Positions 46,301 to 57,899 of a DNA stretch of 64,000 nt are shown here, in pieces. Made by a program: the position numbers and the translations under genes. The stretch is from Labyrinthula sp. Ha (lineage: Eukaryota; Sar; Bigyra; Labyrinthulida; Labyrinthulaceae): NCBI GenBank assembly GCA_015227615.1, contig JAALGZ010000006.1, positions 2,039,085 to 2,103,084 on the forward strand, read 5' to 3'. How positions within the stretch are numbered: the first letter of the stretch is position 1; each line of letters begins with the position of its first letter. The notes beneath the pieces were generated by a model, which was given only the letters and a program-made list of their open reading frames with translations, did not search any database and had not been told where the DNA came from.

Positions 46301-49300
46301 ATTTTAACTTCATTAAACATAGCATAATGCACACAATGTGTTATTGTAAAAACATAGATATCTTCATCTGCTAGCTCTTCTACCTCATAACCTTCTTTTG
46401 CGGAAAATATTAGTTTACTTAGCAATTTAGTTCATTCAACAATTTGAAGCATTGATCATTTATTTTCCAAACTAAAACAAACTCCTCGCCTTATTACAAG
46501 CATTTAAGAAGAAGCCACTCACTGATATAATCACCAAGGTGCTATACTTTAGATATTTCATAACTATGTTCAAAGTTAGTATAAAAATTACTAGTAATAA
46601 CAACCTACCTTGTAAATACCCATCTTAAGATAATCACTCTAACAGAATATTAGAATTGGAATAAAAAAAATTATTGTTTTATACTAGTTCGGTTACTTTT
46701 CTGGACATGAACCAAACATTGTGTTATGTAAGAAAGATTGTTGTAAATCTCGGACTCGACTATTTAAGAGCTTTCTCTTATTTAATAAAGAAGATTTTTT
46801 GTCTGTTAATGCGATATTCAAAAATAAGATGTACGACTTTAACTTTGCCAATCGTAAAAAAATAAACCATAAAGTGTGTTTAAAAATATGGAAACTTTTG
46901 GGTAATAGATGCGAATATATTATGGGCAGCAGTTTTGCGATGTTTAAATATTCTGTATAACAACTAATTTCGTTTGTAGGATTATGAGTCCAATTTAACT
47001 TCTTTTTTACTAAAGATGTGTATAATTTTAAAGTAGTAGAAAATTTTAGACCCATTTTTGCTATATTAAAAGCTCTATATTTTTTTATCTTTCTGTTTAT
47101 AATTTATGGTACTTTATCTGAGATATTTAAAGAGCATTTTCAATTTTCTTCACTTGGTAATAAATTATTTTTTTTATTTTTGCAATGACTATAAAGACTT
47201 CAATTATTATTATAGAACGTACATAAAAATTCTTCTGAAAAGCCTCTGAAAGAATTGTGGAATTTTGATGTTTTTTAAGATTTAATGAATTGAACTTTCT
47301 TTAGAGTTGTGGATATTTTAAATTTCTGGTACATCCTTGTAAATTTGTTTGTCTATTGTCTACAAATTTCCTAGCTTTTTAATTAACCTTGTCGCAGCTT
47401 GATGGCTAATGTCTTTTTGAATTTAGAGTCCGACTGATATCCCATTCACAACTGTGAACAATCTGATCATATGTCGATAAATTGCTAGAAATAAATATAT
47501 TTTCGTTTAACTTCATTTTAATTCATTTGAGAGAGTGAAGTAAAATTCTATTTACATCTCTATCCAATTTTAAAAATTTACTAAGTAGGATTAGACTTGC
47601 GTTGCAATTTTCATTTTGTTAATATTTCCTTTTTCCTTTTTTTAGCTTTTGAAGTAATAGTATTTGTCATCGGTATGCATGGGGTGTCTATTGCTCTGTA
47701 TATTATTATACTCGTCAATATTAAGAATCCTAATTTAGTTGTTTTAAAAGTGATCTTTGTAAGATTATAAATAAAGTTCTTTTACTCATTTATTTTCCAG
47801 AAGTAGTGAGATTAAGACTTAGCAACATTTCTAGAGGTTTTCCAATTGAATTAATCCAATCCTATGGAATCCGTAAACTTAAGTTTACAAACTTTGAACC
47901 ACCTACGAGATCCCTTTTCAGGAAAACAGTTCTAAATTCTGCAAACAGATTATTAATTTAAAAAAAAACTTCCAGCTCTGATAGCTGATATTGTTCTATA
48001 TTCAAATGTTTTCACCAATTAGTAATGGCTATTTTAGTGTAATATAAAAACCAACACGATTATTTTTTGTAGGATGTCAGCATAGTTTCAAAGTTACGAT
48101 ACAATCAACTCTTACACCTAATACGTAGGCAACTTCTCTAGAAAAGTATGCTTAGTATGCGACCTCTATAGAGGCATAAACAAGCTACTGTAAGTTTAAG
48201 ATCCAAATTACATTTTTCTGTTTCAGGGAAAATATTCTAAGTGGCTGATGACGTTTATGAAATAATTCTTAGAGAGTTTTGACTTAATTGCTAACATTAA
48301 ACGTAAATATAGCCAGAAAACTTTTATTTCTTCTGGTTCCTTTAAAAAACAAGTATTTCTTGAGTAGAAGTTTTCATTTATGCGCATAAAATGTCGATTT
48401 ATTTTTATCCAGTAACTTTTTACAGGAAAATATATGTAAAAACAAGACCGTTGTGCACCATTTTGAACAATATTTGAAAGTTCTTTAAAAGTAATGAAGT
48501 GGTATTAAAAACTTGAGTAAATATGCGTTCTTGCTGATGTAATTAAAATATGTTGATGAGTTACTATAAAATTTGAATTTTGGTGATTTACTAACATTTT
48601 TATTGTTTTAGTCAACATATATTTAATTAACCATACTCAAAATTCATGACCCTTCTAATAATTTTCTCTGTAAAATAATACAAATACAAATTATATATTT
48701 TATTATCTTTCAGCTCTGGATGTAACTTTACGTAGTTGAAGTAATTTAAATTCCACAAGAAAGTTAATTCAATGAATGCTTTAACTATTAACTAATTGAA
48801 ATTCTTCCCCATATTTAATTATTTTATGTCACTGTAATAGATCTGACTTTTGCTTGTATAAACCTTTATAGTGATTATCTAGATCTGTATCATGTTTTCC
48901 ACATTTCTAGGAAATGTAAACTATATAACACCTTGTTGCCTAGTGCCCCAATATTATATAATGCACTTAGGAATTTATATAATATGCATGGTTAGTCTGA
49001 AATAAAAAAACTGTGTATAGTTGCTGTGTTTATCTGTTAATAAAATAATCTGATTTAAGAAAAAACTAATAGTCTATTCATTATTCGAATACAGTCATTT
49101 TTGCAAGAAAAAAGAAATCACAGTTGAATGACAATGTATCTTAACAAAAATATACTACTCAAGAACAAAAATCAATCTAAAAAAATCAAAAATCCAAGTT
49201 ACCAAGATCCGCAATCAAATTCTAAAACACCGAAATCAAAGAGATGATTAAATCAAAGGATAAAAAACAAAAAAAGGAAGAATATGGATGATATCGTATT

Positions 49301-49865
49301 TCCATGTCTTATACAACTTTGAGATAATAAATTTGACAAATCTTCTACGAAAATATCAGATACCAATAAAATAAAAGGAACAAAAAATAAAGACATAGAA
49401 CAAAGAAAAAATTCTCTATAAAAACAGCTTGTTCTTGTCAAACAAAGACAACTAACTTCCTTGAAAAATTTGTGATATCTTAATAGCTAATATAATCCAT
49501 CCTGACTAACCTTTCTAAGAAAGATGTTAAGGAAACTAATTATAAAGAGGTCGAGCAGAATAAAATGACAAATAAAAGGAAGGTGAATGATGTATCCAGG
49601 AAATCTGCTCATAAGTCGATAGTTTGAAAATAGTGAAAATTTTCAGTATTTTATTCTGATCGCAGCGAGTTGAAGTCAGCACACACCAAAAGGAAATTTA
49701 TCTCTTGTGCTGGAACCACGGCTTTTGATCTTGAATCTTGAGAAACTTATACTTTATAGTCAAAAACTAGCAGCAAATTTTCAGTAGAAGATAAGAGAAA
49801 TTTATTTCTTAGAAGTATCTGCAAGCTTTGCAGAATGCAAATGTCACAACTGGATTGCTAACTAT
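43326..49865. other. AT-rich region without a recognisable gene
   Basis: 6.5 kb outside the palindrome with only short, unconserved open frames. At 46721-46960 the plus strand encodes about 79 residues with a cysteine-rich start and a segment HKVCLKIWKLLG that loosely resembles a motif in some transposase-like proteins; this is too weak to call. No RNA gene or clear repeat was seen. Confidence 0.5.
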
Positions 49866-50004
49866 TGATCAGATCCCACGAATGCTTCTATAAATATTTT
49901 GTCAATTAAGATGAGACGTTCTTCGATGTTTTTTGTTAAGTGTTAACGACTAGTCAAACTACGAATTACTTATAAACCTTATAACAATAACGGCTAAGCC
50001 ATCA
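49866..50004 (-). repeat. 3' LTR of the minus-strand element, 139 bp
   Basis: Direct repeat of 57102-57247. On the element strand it starts TGATGGTTTAGCCG-like and ends CTGATCA. Its first three bases also supply the stop codon of the pol frame. Confidence 0.9.
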
Positions 50005-51640
50005 TTCCTTTTTTTCAAAGACAAACTTCCTGTAGTTAGTAATAAGGTCAAGGCCAACTGAAAACCAGCGGTAGCGTAGATTACATGGTCGTGAAAAGAG
50101 ATCCAAATATTGTTTCCCAGGCAATAAGGTCTCAGCTAATTCGTAGATCTCTACCGGCTTCTGGCTCTGTGTTAAATGTCTTGATAAAATAACATCATTG
50201 GCTCTTCCAAGTAGTAAATCAGGGTGATTTCCCTTAGTCGCTAAAATACATTTTTCTGTAGCATGGCGTAAAATATGGCCATTTCCAACTGCAAATTTGT
50301 CATGTTTCATTGTCTTGACCCAAGTAATAAGATTTCGATATTTAAATCCCTGTTGCTGTAACCATTTCTTCGATAAATCCAGTTTATTATTCACAGTCCA
50401 TAGGAGAACTACTCCATGCTTAACCAATTTTCCGATGTGTATTGACAATATATCTTTGTCTGACAATGTTTGATAAGAAATACTTGCACCACACGTAGGG
50501 GCATCAGATAAGTAAGTCCATGGCGGATCAATGTGTAAGAGATCAAAAGTTCCAAATGAGTTCAATAGTAAATTTATTGCCGAAGGTTCAGATAAGTTAA
50601 GTTTATTATGAATACTTTGAGGTGGCGGTATAGTGAGGTCAATAGAATTAATTGGTGTAAATAAATCAGAGTCTGTAGATAAAATATAATGGTTTGAACC
50701 ACATCCTGAGAGTCTAAATTGCTCACCATCGAGTTCCAGAATGACATAATCTGCGGACATGGACCATAGCAAAAGGTTGTTTGAATAAAAGTCTTTAAGA
50801 GCTTCAACAACTTCGTGTTCATATTTTTGAGCGAATTTAAAAAACTTGGATTTTATTTTTCTTTCATTAATCAATGACACTAATTCCTTCTCTAAAATTT
50901 TCCTTTCCACTTGCGGTGAGTTCAGCACTGGTATGGTATCTCTGAGGTTGCAGTAGTCATTAAACGTGAAGTAGTCCAGGTAGTTTTCAATATTGTCTAG
51001 TCTCCTAAAAAATGGTATAACAATCTTGTGGCGTTCCATTGGTGCTAATCCAAATCTCCATTGGTTTAAATAACGGCGTAGCATCAATTCTCGGGGTCGA
51101 ATATTGTGTTCACGAATATGAAAAGCCTTGAAAGTGTCTCTATTTTCCCTTCGAACTTTGAAAACATCCAAGTACAATCCATGGTATTCTATCACTGCTT
51201 GCTTAAACACTAGCTTCTGAAGTTGATTGTGCATCTGCTGAGAATTCTTGCCAGGTAACAAATGCAACTGCCTAATCTTCTTGTGATTTCCAAATCCATA
51301 TATCATCACTGCGCATCTCAATATTTCCTTTTCTTCGGGCAACCATCCTGGTGCACTCGTAGGTACCGCTTGTCCAGACACACCAATATGGTTAACCTTG
51401 TCAACGGATTTGGAGTTAATATTGTTCCATAACTTTTTCGTCACCTTTGTGTGAGTATCTCGATAATTAGCTAGAAAATCCTCCGTCAAACTTGGTAGAT
51501 CCTCGCACATGGTTAGCCAAGGCTCCCATGTAGGATTATCATAACCAAGCCATTTCGTGTGCACGATTACTTCGTTCTCTTTGGTGATGTCTAGCTTCGA
51601 AAAATATTCAACTTCAAGAGGAGTTTGATTAGAAAGAAAG
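50002..51640 (-). other. C-terminal module: chromodomain, SANT/Myb-like, MT-A70 adenine methyltransferase
   Basis: Chromodomain at about 51470-51620 (VIVHTKWLGYDNPTWEPW, a good match to the chromodomain core with its aromatic residues). SANT/Myb-like at about 51160-51370 (GWLPEEKEIL, YGFGNHKKIRQ, LLPGK, then YHGL). MT-A70 at about 50010-50560: LLHIDPPW (motif at 50518-50529), GASISYQTLS, VLLWTVNN, NLITWVKT, LRHATEKCILA, PVEIYELAE, LLPGKQYLDLFSR and YRWFSVG, a complete family order. Located directly downstream of integrase in one open frame. Likely acts in the nucleus on chromatin, but its substrate (DNA or RNA) cannot be told from sequence. Confidence 0.9.
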
Positions 51641-53050
51641 AGATCAATAATTTCCTGAGTAGGCTTGAATGTCTCATCCTCGTAAGGCCACAATCTGGAA
51701 GCATGAACGATTTGTCTCTTACCCAGTAAGTCTTCAATTTGATAAACATTTGAGCTGATAATTTTGATTATTTGATACGACCCAACGAATAGGGGTAAGT
51801 GTTTTACTTGTGCTGCTTTTGTTCCTGACTTGGACAATAAGATCCAGTCGCTGACGTTGTATTGAATAACGGGGCCTTTCAACTTGTCGTTGTATCGTTT
51901 ATTCTTTCGCAATCTAAGCTCCAGAGTCGTATCGTAAGCCAGCTTTAATCTTCGATCCATCAATCTTCTTATCTCCTTGAAATTTGCTTCAACAGATTTC
52001 ATCTTCCTAGTTGTGAGATTGGTTGAAAGTGTGGCAGCTAAACCAGATATATTTTCTAACAACGTCAACGAGCTGGTATCCGGGGCATTCATAAATAACT
52101 GGTTCGGAGTGTACCCAGCTTTTGTTCTTGAAGGATAGTTGTTTAACGAATCCATTATAGTTCCAACCAATTTATGAACTTCTGGGGTGTTGATCCGAAA
52201 CTGCGAGCAAAGGGTTCTAATAATTCTGATGATTTTAGCGTTGGTTACTTCAACCACTCCATTTGTACAGGGGCTAAACTTGATGCTGAAGTATCTTTTA
52301 AAATGGTAGACTTCGGAAAGTGTTTGTAAAAGTTTTCCGGCAAAATAAGAGACGTTGTCTGTAACCAGTGTAAAATTGTTTTTGAGTTGAAAGTTTCCAA
52401 GAAATTCAATAAGGGCTAGAGCCATGCTATGTGCATCTTCTTTTTCCACAACTTTTATAAAAACCTTACGGGTTGCATTGTCGACCATCACAACTATCTT
52501 ACAGTCACTGTTTATTGACAAAAAATCAGCATGGATAATTTCCCGCGGGGTGCTAGAGATAAGAGTCAAATGCAATGGTCTGCGGATAAGTTGAGGCTGG
52601 TTGTTAGAGCAATGAAGACACTTCCTTCTAAAGTTCTGAATAAGAGTTTTCAAACTAAAACCCTTAGGGGTTTCAAAACTAAAAGATTTCCCCAATAATT
52701 TTTCCTCCTGTTTAGTTGACACGTGGTTCTGCGAAACATGGTTAGATATAATCAACCTGCAAATGAAATTGATGTCCCAAGGAATCCATATCTTTGAATC
52801 TTTAAATATTATCTCCTCAACTTCTTTCTTTGAATAGTTCCTTTGTAACTCCAGTAGTTCTTGATCTGAAGGCTTCTTAAACTTGTTCTTGTACCTTGGA
52901 GAAAGAAAGGATATTCTGTTTTCATCATATATTCTTGTCGCTTCGTTAAGGTCCTCTAAATCAATTTCAACGTTCAGAGTATAAATATCTTTGAGAAACA
53001 TCAGTATATCTGTTTGAGAATCATCCGTTTGTATAAATTCTTCTGCATAT
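51640..53050 (-). other. Integrase and GPY/F-like region of the minus-strand element
   Basis: Zinc segment with paired histidines and C-x2-C (KCLHCSN) at about 52610-52740, core with HADFLS, VDNATRK, TDNVSYF and NGVVEVTNAK (D,D,E) at about 52220-52550, and a C-terminal segment with LPLFVGSYQII and HASRLWPYED at about 51680-51820. Confidence 0.88.
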
Positions 53051-53059
53051 CTGTTTCCC

Positions 53060-54770
53060 CAACGCGACAAAATATCGGCCGCCACGTTTTCCTCTCCGGG
53101 GATATGTCTCACAACTATGTCGATCTGCTGAAACTGGTAGCTCCATCTCGACATCCTTCCAACTTGACTCTGTTTCGGGCTTTCCTCTGACGACAACACA
53201 TATTGAAGGTTCTTGTGATCCGTGAAAACTGTAATTGTTGATTGCTGACCGAAGAGAAGCCAGGGGATCCTTTTAAAAGAGAACCAAATCGGGTACAATT
53301 CTTTCGAAGATATGTGCCAATTCAACTGGCCTTTCTGAAACTTGCCGCTGAAAAGGAATATTGGAAAGTGAATCTGGTTCTTGATCAACGTGTTGTCTTC
53401 GATAAGCTCAGGGTTGCAGTTCTAGCAATGTGTGATCATCAAACCCCAATATAAATCTGAGGCATCCGCGAATAGGCACAAAGGTTTGGAAGGGTCGTAA
53501 CTGTTCAATCGTCTTCTTGAAGCTTTATTCAGCATGTCTAAAAACTCGTTCCACTTGTCCATTGACTCCTCGGTCCATTCAACCGGCTCATTTTCCTTTT
53601 TCAGCTGTGCTTTTGGCTTTCTAAGGTCTACTAAATTAGAAAAGTAGTCTCTGTATTTAGTGAGGTTTGGTACTGCAGACGACAACCAGTTAGCTAAATG
53701 TAAAACCTGAGCGAGCTGGTGCCGATAATATGGTTTCTTGACTTCAAGAATCTTGTTAAAGTATTTTGGACTGAAGTTCCAGCCTTCCTGGCTGACATTT
53801 CTTCCGCACCATTCAACCTCTTTTTGTAAAGGGAAGCATTTGTCTATATTCAATCTCAGGTTCAACAAAATAAATCGTTCAAGAAATTCGGCTAAATTCT
53901 GTAAATAATTTTCGAAACTGGAAGAATAAATTACGATGTCATCTATCCAGCATATGGCTCCTTCCTTTGCCTTCATAAACTTTGGACCTAAAACTTCTGT
54001 CTGCATACGTTCTTGAAAAAGCATCGGAGTGTTTATCCAACCCATGGGGCTGCCAACCATTTCGTAGGCCCCAATAGGTGTGATGATTGTAAAATAATGC
54101 ATAGAATTTTCGTGGACTGGCATATAATCAAAGCCACTTAAAATATCAAACGCTCCAAAATATGCTGAGCCCATTGGAACGAAGACTTGTTGCTCTAAAT
54201 TTGGCATCGTAAGAGGCGTCTTTATTGTAACCTTGTTCAATGGCTTCATGTTGGTAACCATTCTATATTTCTCAGGTCCTTTCTTTGGCACTAAAAACGT
54301 CTGGCATCCATGTTTAGGGTTGCGGCTTCTGCGAATTAAATTGCGTTTTTCCATACTTTCAAGCTTACTTCTTAAAAATCCGAGCATTGTAGGGCCATAG
54401 TTTCGGGATGAATCAACAGAAAAGGCAGCGTCTGGTATCATGTGGCAAAATATGGGTCTCAATTTCGACATTCTGGCAGGCGACTTCTTGTCACCGAATG
54501 CTTTGTATTTGTCCAAGAGTATATTAAGGAGCAAAACGATATCTTTACCCTCAAAGTCACCCGACAAAGCATCCATATTCTTCCTTATTTTCTCCTTGAT
54601 GCGATGTTCTTCGTCGGCATCGTTGCGTTCAGAGTTTTCGCCATATCCAACTTCCTCTGCCTCATATTCGTCTGGCTCCTCATCTGTCCTGAAAACGACA
54701 GGCTTCTGGTATGTAAAGTTGCCCCGTTGCAAATCCATTTTGCTGTATTCTACCTTAAAGACAAGCAAAT
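53060..54770 (-). other. Reverse transcriptase and RNase H region of the minus-strand element
   Basis: RT motifs TFLVPKKG, YRMVTNMKPLN, FDILSGFDYMP, GSPMGWINTP and CWIDDIVIYS; RNase H with LFADASDLYWG, then FLFSGKF, ISSKELYP, TDHKNLQYVL and NVAADILSRWG. Here the RNase H has no long insert. Confidence 0.9.
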
Positions 54771-54837
54771 CTAAATTGAATTGAGAACTGTTTGAGTCGA
54801 CATTTTCATAGTAAATAGGATTTGTAGCGCAAAGTTT

Positions 54838-55329
54838 TCAGTTTTGGTGTTGGTTGTTCAAGTGTTGGAGAATATTTAGTTCATTAGGAGAGTTAGGATG
54901 TGTATTCTGGGTGTCTTGTTGAGGTGCCAGTGACTGATGAACCTGGTTTATGTGTAGGTTCTGGTTGTCGTTGTTAAAAGGGTTACTAGGATGAGTAGCG
55001 GAGGTGTAAAGAACTTGGTCCGGAGTTGCTCTAAGGTTGTATAAGTCTTCAAAACCGATTAAAATCCATTGCCATTGAGGTGAGTCGACCAATGTGATTT
55101 TCATCCTCGGCAATTCGTTCTCTTTTCCGTCACTGTATTTAACCTTGAGGCGAATAAGACCCGTGTGAGTGGCCCTAAGCTTCTGGTCGTTTGGTAACAC
55201 AACGTATCTCTCTTTCCTCATCGGATAAACAGTGTGACAGAGCTGAGAATGTTGTTGGAAACCTCCAACTGTGGCAGTAGCACCACTGTCAAGACAACCC
55301 TTAACAAGCTGCCAAGACCCCATAGGCAC
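54838..55329 (-). other. Retropepsin-like protease of the minus-strand element
   Basis: Carries CLDSGATATVGG and, downstream, WQWILIGFEDL. It lies between gag and RT, the usual Ty3/gypsy position, in contrast to the related element at 24548-33725. Confidence 0.8.
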
Positions 55330-55365
55330 AAATATGAATATTTGTGGCTTTTACTGGTTGAGAAC

Positions 55366-57101
55366 TTATCCATTTATTCCTTCGAACCTGCGGACAATTA
55401 CATCTTGAGCCCTGTTCGGATTGCGTTGGGGGGATTGATATCTCTGCATGGCTCCTTGCGATGATTGTTGAAGGTGGTAGTTGAAGTTGGGGAGCAAATT
55501 GTTATTCACTGGCGCACTTCTTGTGTTCCTAGGAGGAGTGTTAGATGGTAGTTGGCTTCTATTGTTCGCAGCTCTTAAGAATATCGGGGGAAGTCCGTTT
55601 GCTTTTCTCATCTCATTGATGGGGCAGTCGCGCTGATAGTGGTCCGGTTTTGAACAGATCCTGAAACTTCTATCATAAGTTGGTGCCGCTAATACATATT
55701 GTGGGGTTTGGTGGAAACCTGGAGTCGTCTGCTGAAACTTATGATGTGTTTGTGTTTGAGGGAGATATTGTTGGTTGGCATTTATATTCATGTTGCTGTT
55801 TGAAATATGTGGGTGGTAAACCTGTGGTGTTTGACCATATTGAATAGCTGGTTGAGGCGTGTAGTGTTGCTGAGGTGATTGGTAGGTAGTTGTTGGTTGC
55901 GTGTAGACAGCTGGTGTAGGTTTGGGACCCATGTGTTGGGACGATGCTTGTTGTATCTTCATCACTTCCTCAATTTTAACATCATCCTCTTGCTCATTCA
56001 TCGCCCACTGCTTCAGCTTCAACAACTGTTCCAGCAACTCGAGTCCAGGCTTCTTATTTTCTTCCATTTTTTGTAAGTTTTCATATTGATCTTTGTCTAG
56101 AAGCTTCTTTTGAGCTGAACGAACTAGCTTGTGCAATTGATTATATTCATCAGTATCGATCCCAAACTTCGAGGACAGCTTAGAAATAGCAATTTTTAGA
56201 ACTTGCTTTTCAACTCTTTTATCTTTCATCTCTTTTAACGTGACCAACCTTTTGATACTGTTAAAAAAATGTTTGACCTGAAGCCTATACGGGTTATCTT
56301 CGGGCCATTTTAGCTGCGTTCTAAGAATTCTAATATTCATTTCGCGTTTTTCATCGTCATATTCAGCAACTATCTGTTCTAAAACCTCCTTAATGTCTTT
56401 ATCAGTTTTAGCATCATACACGTCGCTGAGTTCTCTTATGACTTTGCCGTCTATGTAGTGTTGGATGGAGATATTGCCGGATTGATGTGCGTAGGAGTGG
56501 GTGAAACTTATGACGTCTTCAGCTGAAAGGGTTTTTAAAAAAGGAGGGTTTGGCGCACTTTGAATAAAAAAGGTATTGTTTGGGGGGCTGCTAGTTGGTT
56601 TGGGACGTTTGTTTTGCTATTGTTGCTCGTGTTTGTCCCTACGGACTCGTTTTCTTCTTCGTATTCTTGCATTTCTGTACCTTGAATCTTCGATTTCCTA
56701 ATGACGTGTTCTGATGAAAATGTAAGTTTCTTAATAAGACTGTCTTTTCTTCTTGGTTTCTCCCTGCTTAAAGACCAATTCAAGTTGTATTCTCTATTAC
56801 TTGCTCTGAGAGGTGTATCTGTAAATCCTTTTGAATATCTAGGTGAGTTTGAGTGTCTAGTTTCAAGGTGTGATTCAGCTGCTTTGGGAGTAACAGCTAA
56901 AAGCTCTTCTCGAAAACTAAGATAAGATTTAGTGTCTTTTGAGTAAGAAGGTTCGCTTAAAGTTTTAGAAACTTTACGCGGACGCAAATATAATAAGTTT
57001 TCTTCAATAGCTTGATCTACTAAATGCTTTCCGCTTTTCGATATCTTAAACTTCTGTATCTTGTGAAATGTCAATGTAGAATCTTTCTCTTGTTCGAACA
57101 A
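55366..57101 (-). other. Gag region of the minus-strand element
   Basis: A basic N-terminal part (56535-57101) begins directly at the LTR border, followed by a helical capsid-like part, a Gln/Pro/Tyr-rich linker (about 55680-55920) and a zinc-knuckle-like segment (CSKPDHYQRDC, about 55620-55660). Confidence 0.7.
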
Positions 57102-57247
57102 TGATCAGATCCCACCAATGCTTCTATAAATACTTTGTCAATTGAAATGAGACGTTCGTCGATGTTTCGTGTTAAGTGTTAAGTGTTAACGACTAGTCAA
57201 ACTACGAATTAATTATAAACCTTATAACAATAACGGCTAAACCATCA
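57102..57247 (-). repeat. 5' LTR of the minus-strand element, 146 bp
   Basis: Partner of 49866-50004, with one extra 7-bp GTGTTAA unit and about ten base differences. Directly inside it is a 12-bp perfect palindrome, TTGTTCGAACAA (57090-57101). Confidence 0.9.
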
Positions 57248-57899
57248 CTATCCAGTTTTTTCACCTTCTATATTAGATGACTTAACTAAGAAGTTAATTT
57301 CAAATTTTCTTTTGGTTTACCTAAAGAATAATATGAGTATTCTTACCATAAAAATCACTTATTTTTTGACCAATGATACATTTATGGGTTTTAGTTAAAT
57401 GATTGTTAATATAGAAAAAAAAGATAAGAAATTAGAATATCTGAAACACCATTTATCCAAGTTCAAGATTAATAATAATAACAATAATAAGATTTTGCTT
57501 TTAATGGAGATAGACTTTAAGTTTCTATTAAAGAAATTAAGTGCGTAGAAATAATTCTATATTTTTTTGTTTAGACAAACCCGACACTGCAATATTTAAC
57601 TATAGAAAACGAGAACAGAGAAAAAATATAATAGTAATTATTTTGGTCAAAGCTCCACCAAAGATTTTTAGCATACACTATTAAGAGTTAGTTTACAACC
57701 TCGACAATCTTTCTTTGGGTATGTTCCAAAATAAGTCGAGAAAATGATCACAGTATGGAAAGTTAAAAAAACATGTCACCTAATATGGTTTAATCGCTGG
57801 AAGTGGCGTCCCCAAAGCTATAAGTGGAGATGAAAGATGAATTGTAGATATACAGCAGGGAATAATAAAAATATGAAGAGTAATAAAAGAGCTATAAAC
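57248..57899. other. AT-rich gap between two LTR-element copies
   Basis: No gene recognised; short ATA/ATT-type repeats near 57466-57490. It may include the 5' part of the decayed element that follows. Confidence 0.45.

Larger units (their letters stand above)
49866..57247 (-). mobile_element. Chromovirus-like Ty3/gypsy element with chromodomain, SANT and MT-A70 methyltransferase; broken
   Basis: Minus-strand element between short direct LTRs (139 and 146 bp, TG...CA ends) and a 4-bp target duplication CTAT (49862-49865 and 57248-57251). Order from its 5' end: N-terminal/gag region, protease, reverse transcriptase, RNase H, integrase, GPY/F-like, chromodomain, SANT-like, MT-A70. It is a fossil with about four interruptions, mostly in the gag-protease-RT half; the last 3.4 kb reads open. 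LTR divergence of about 7 percent by eye makes it older than the element at 24548-33725. Confidence 0.92.

Noticed and set aside
46693-47055. Overlapping open frames on both strands as a gene
   Set aside because: No start or splice support and only a faint transposase-like motif on the plus strand; kept as an unassigned region.
50002-57101. Reassigned stop codon as the reason for interrupted frames in the LTR elements
   Set aside because: The large gene, DJ-1-like gene and the whole young element all use ordinary stops and contain none internally, so the interrupted elements are simply fossils.
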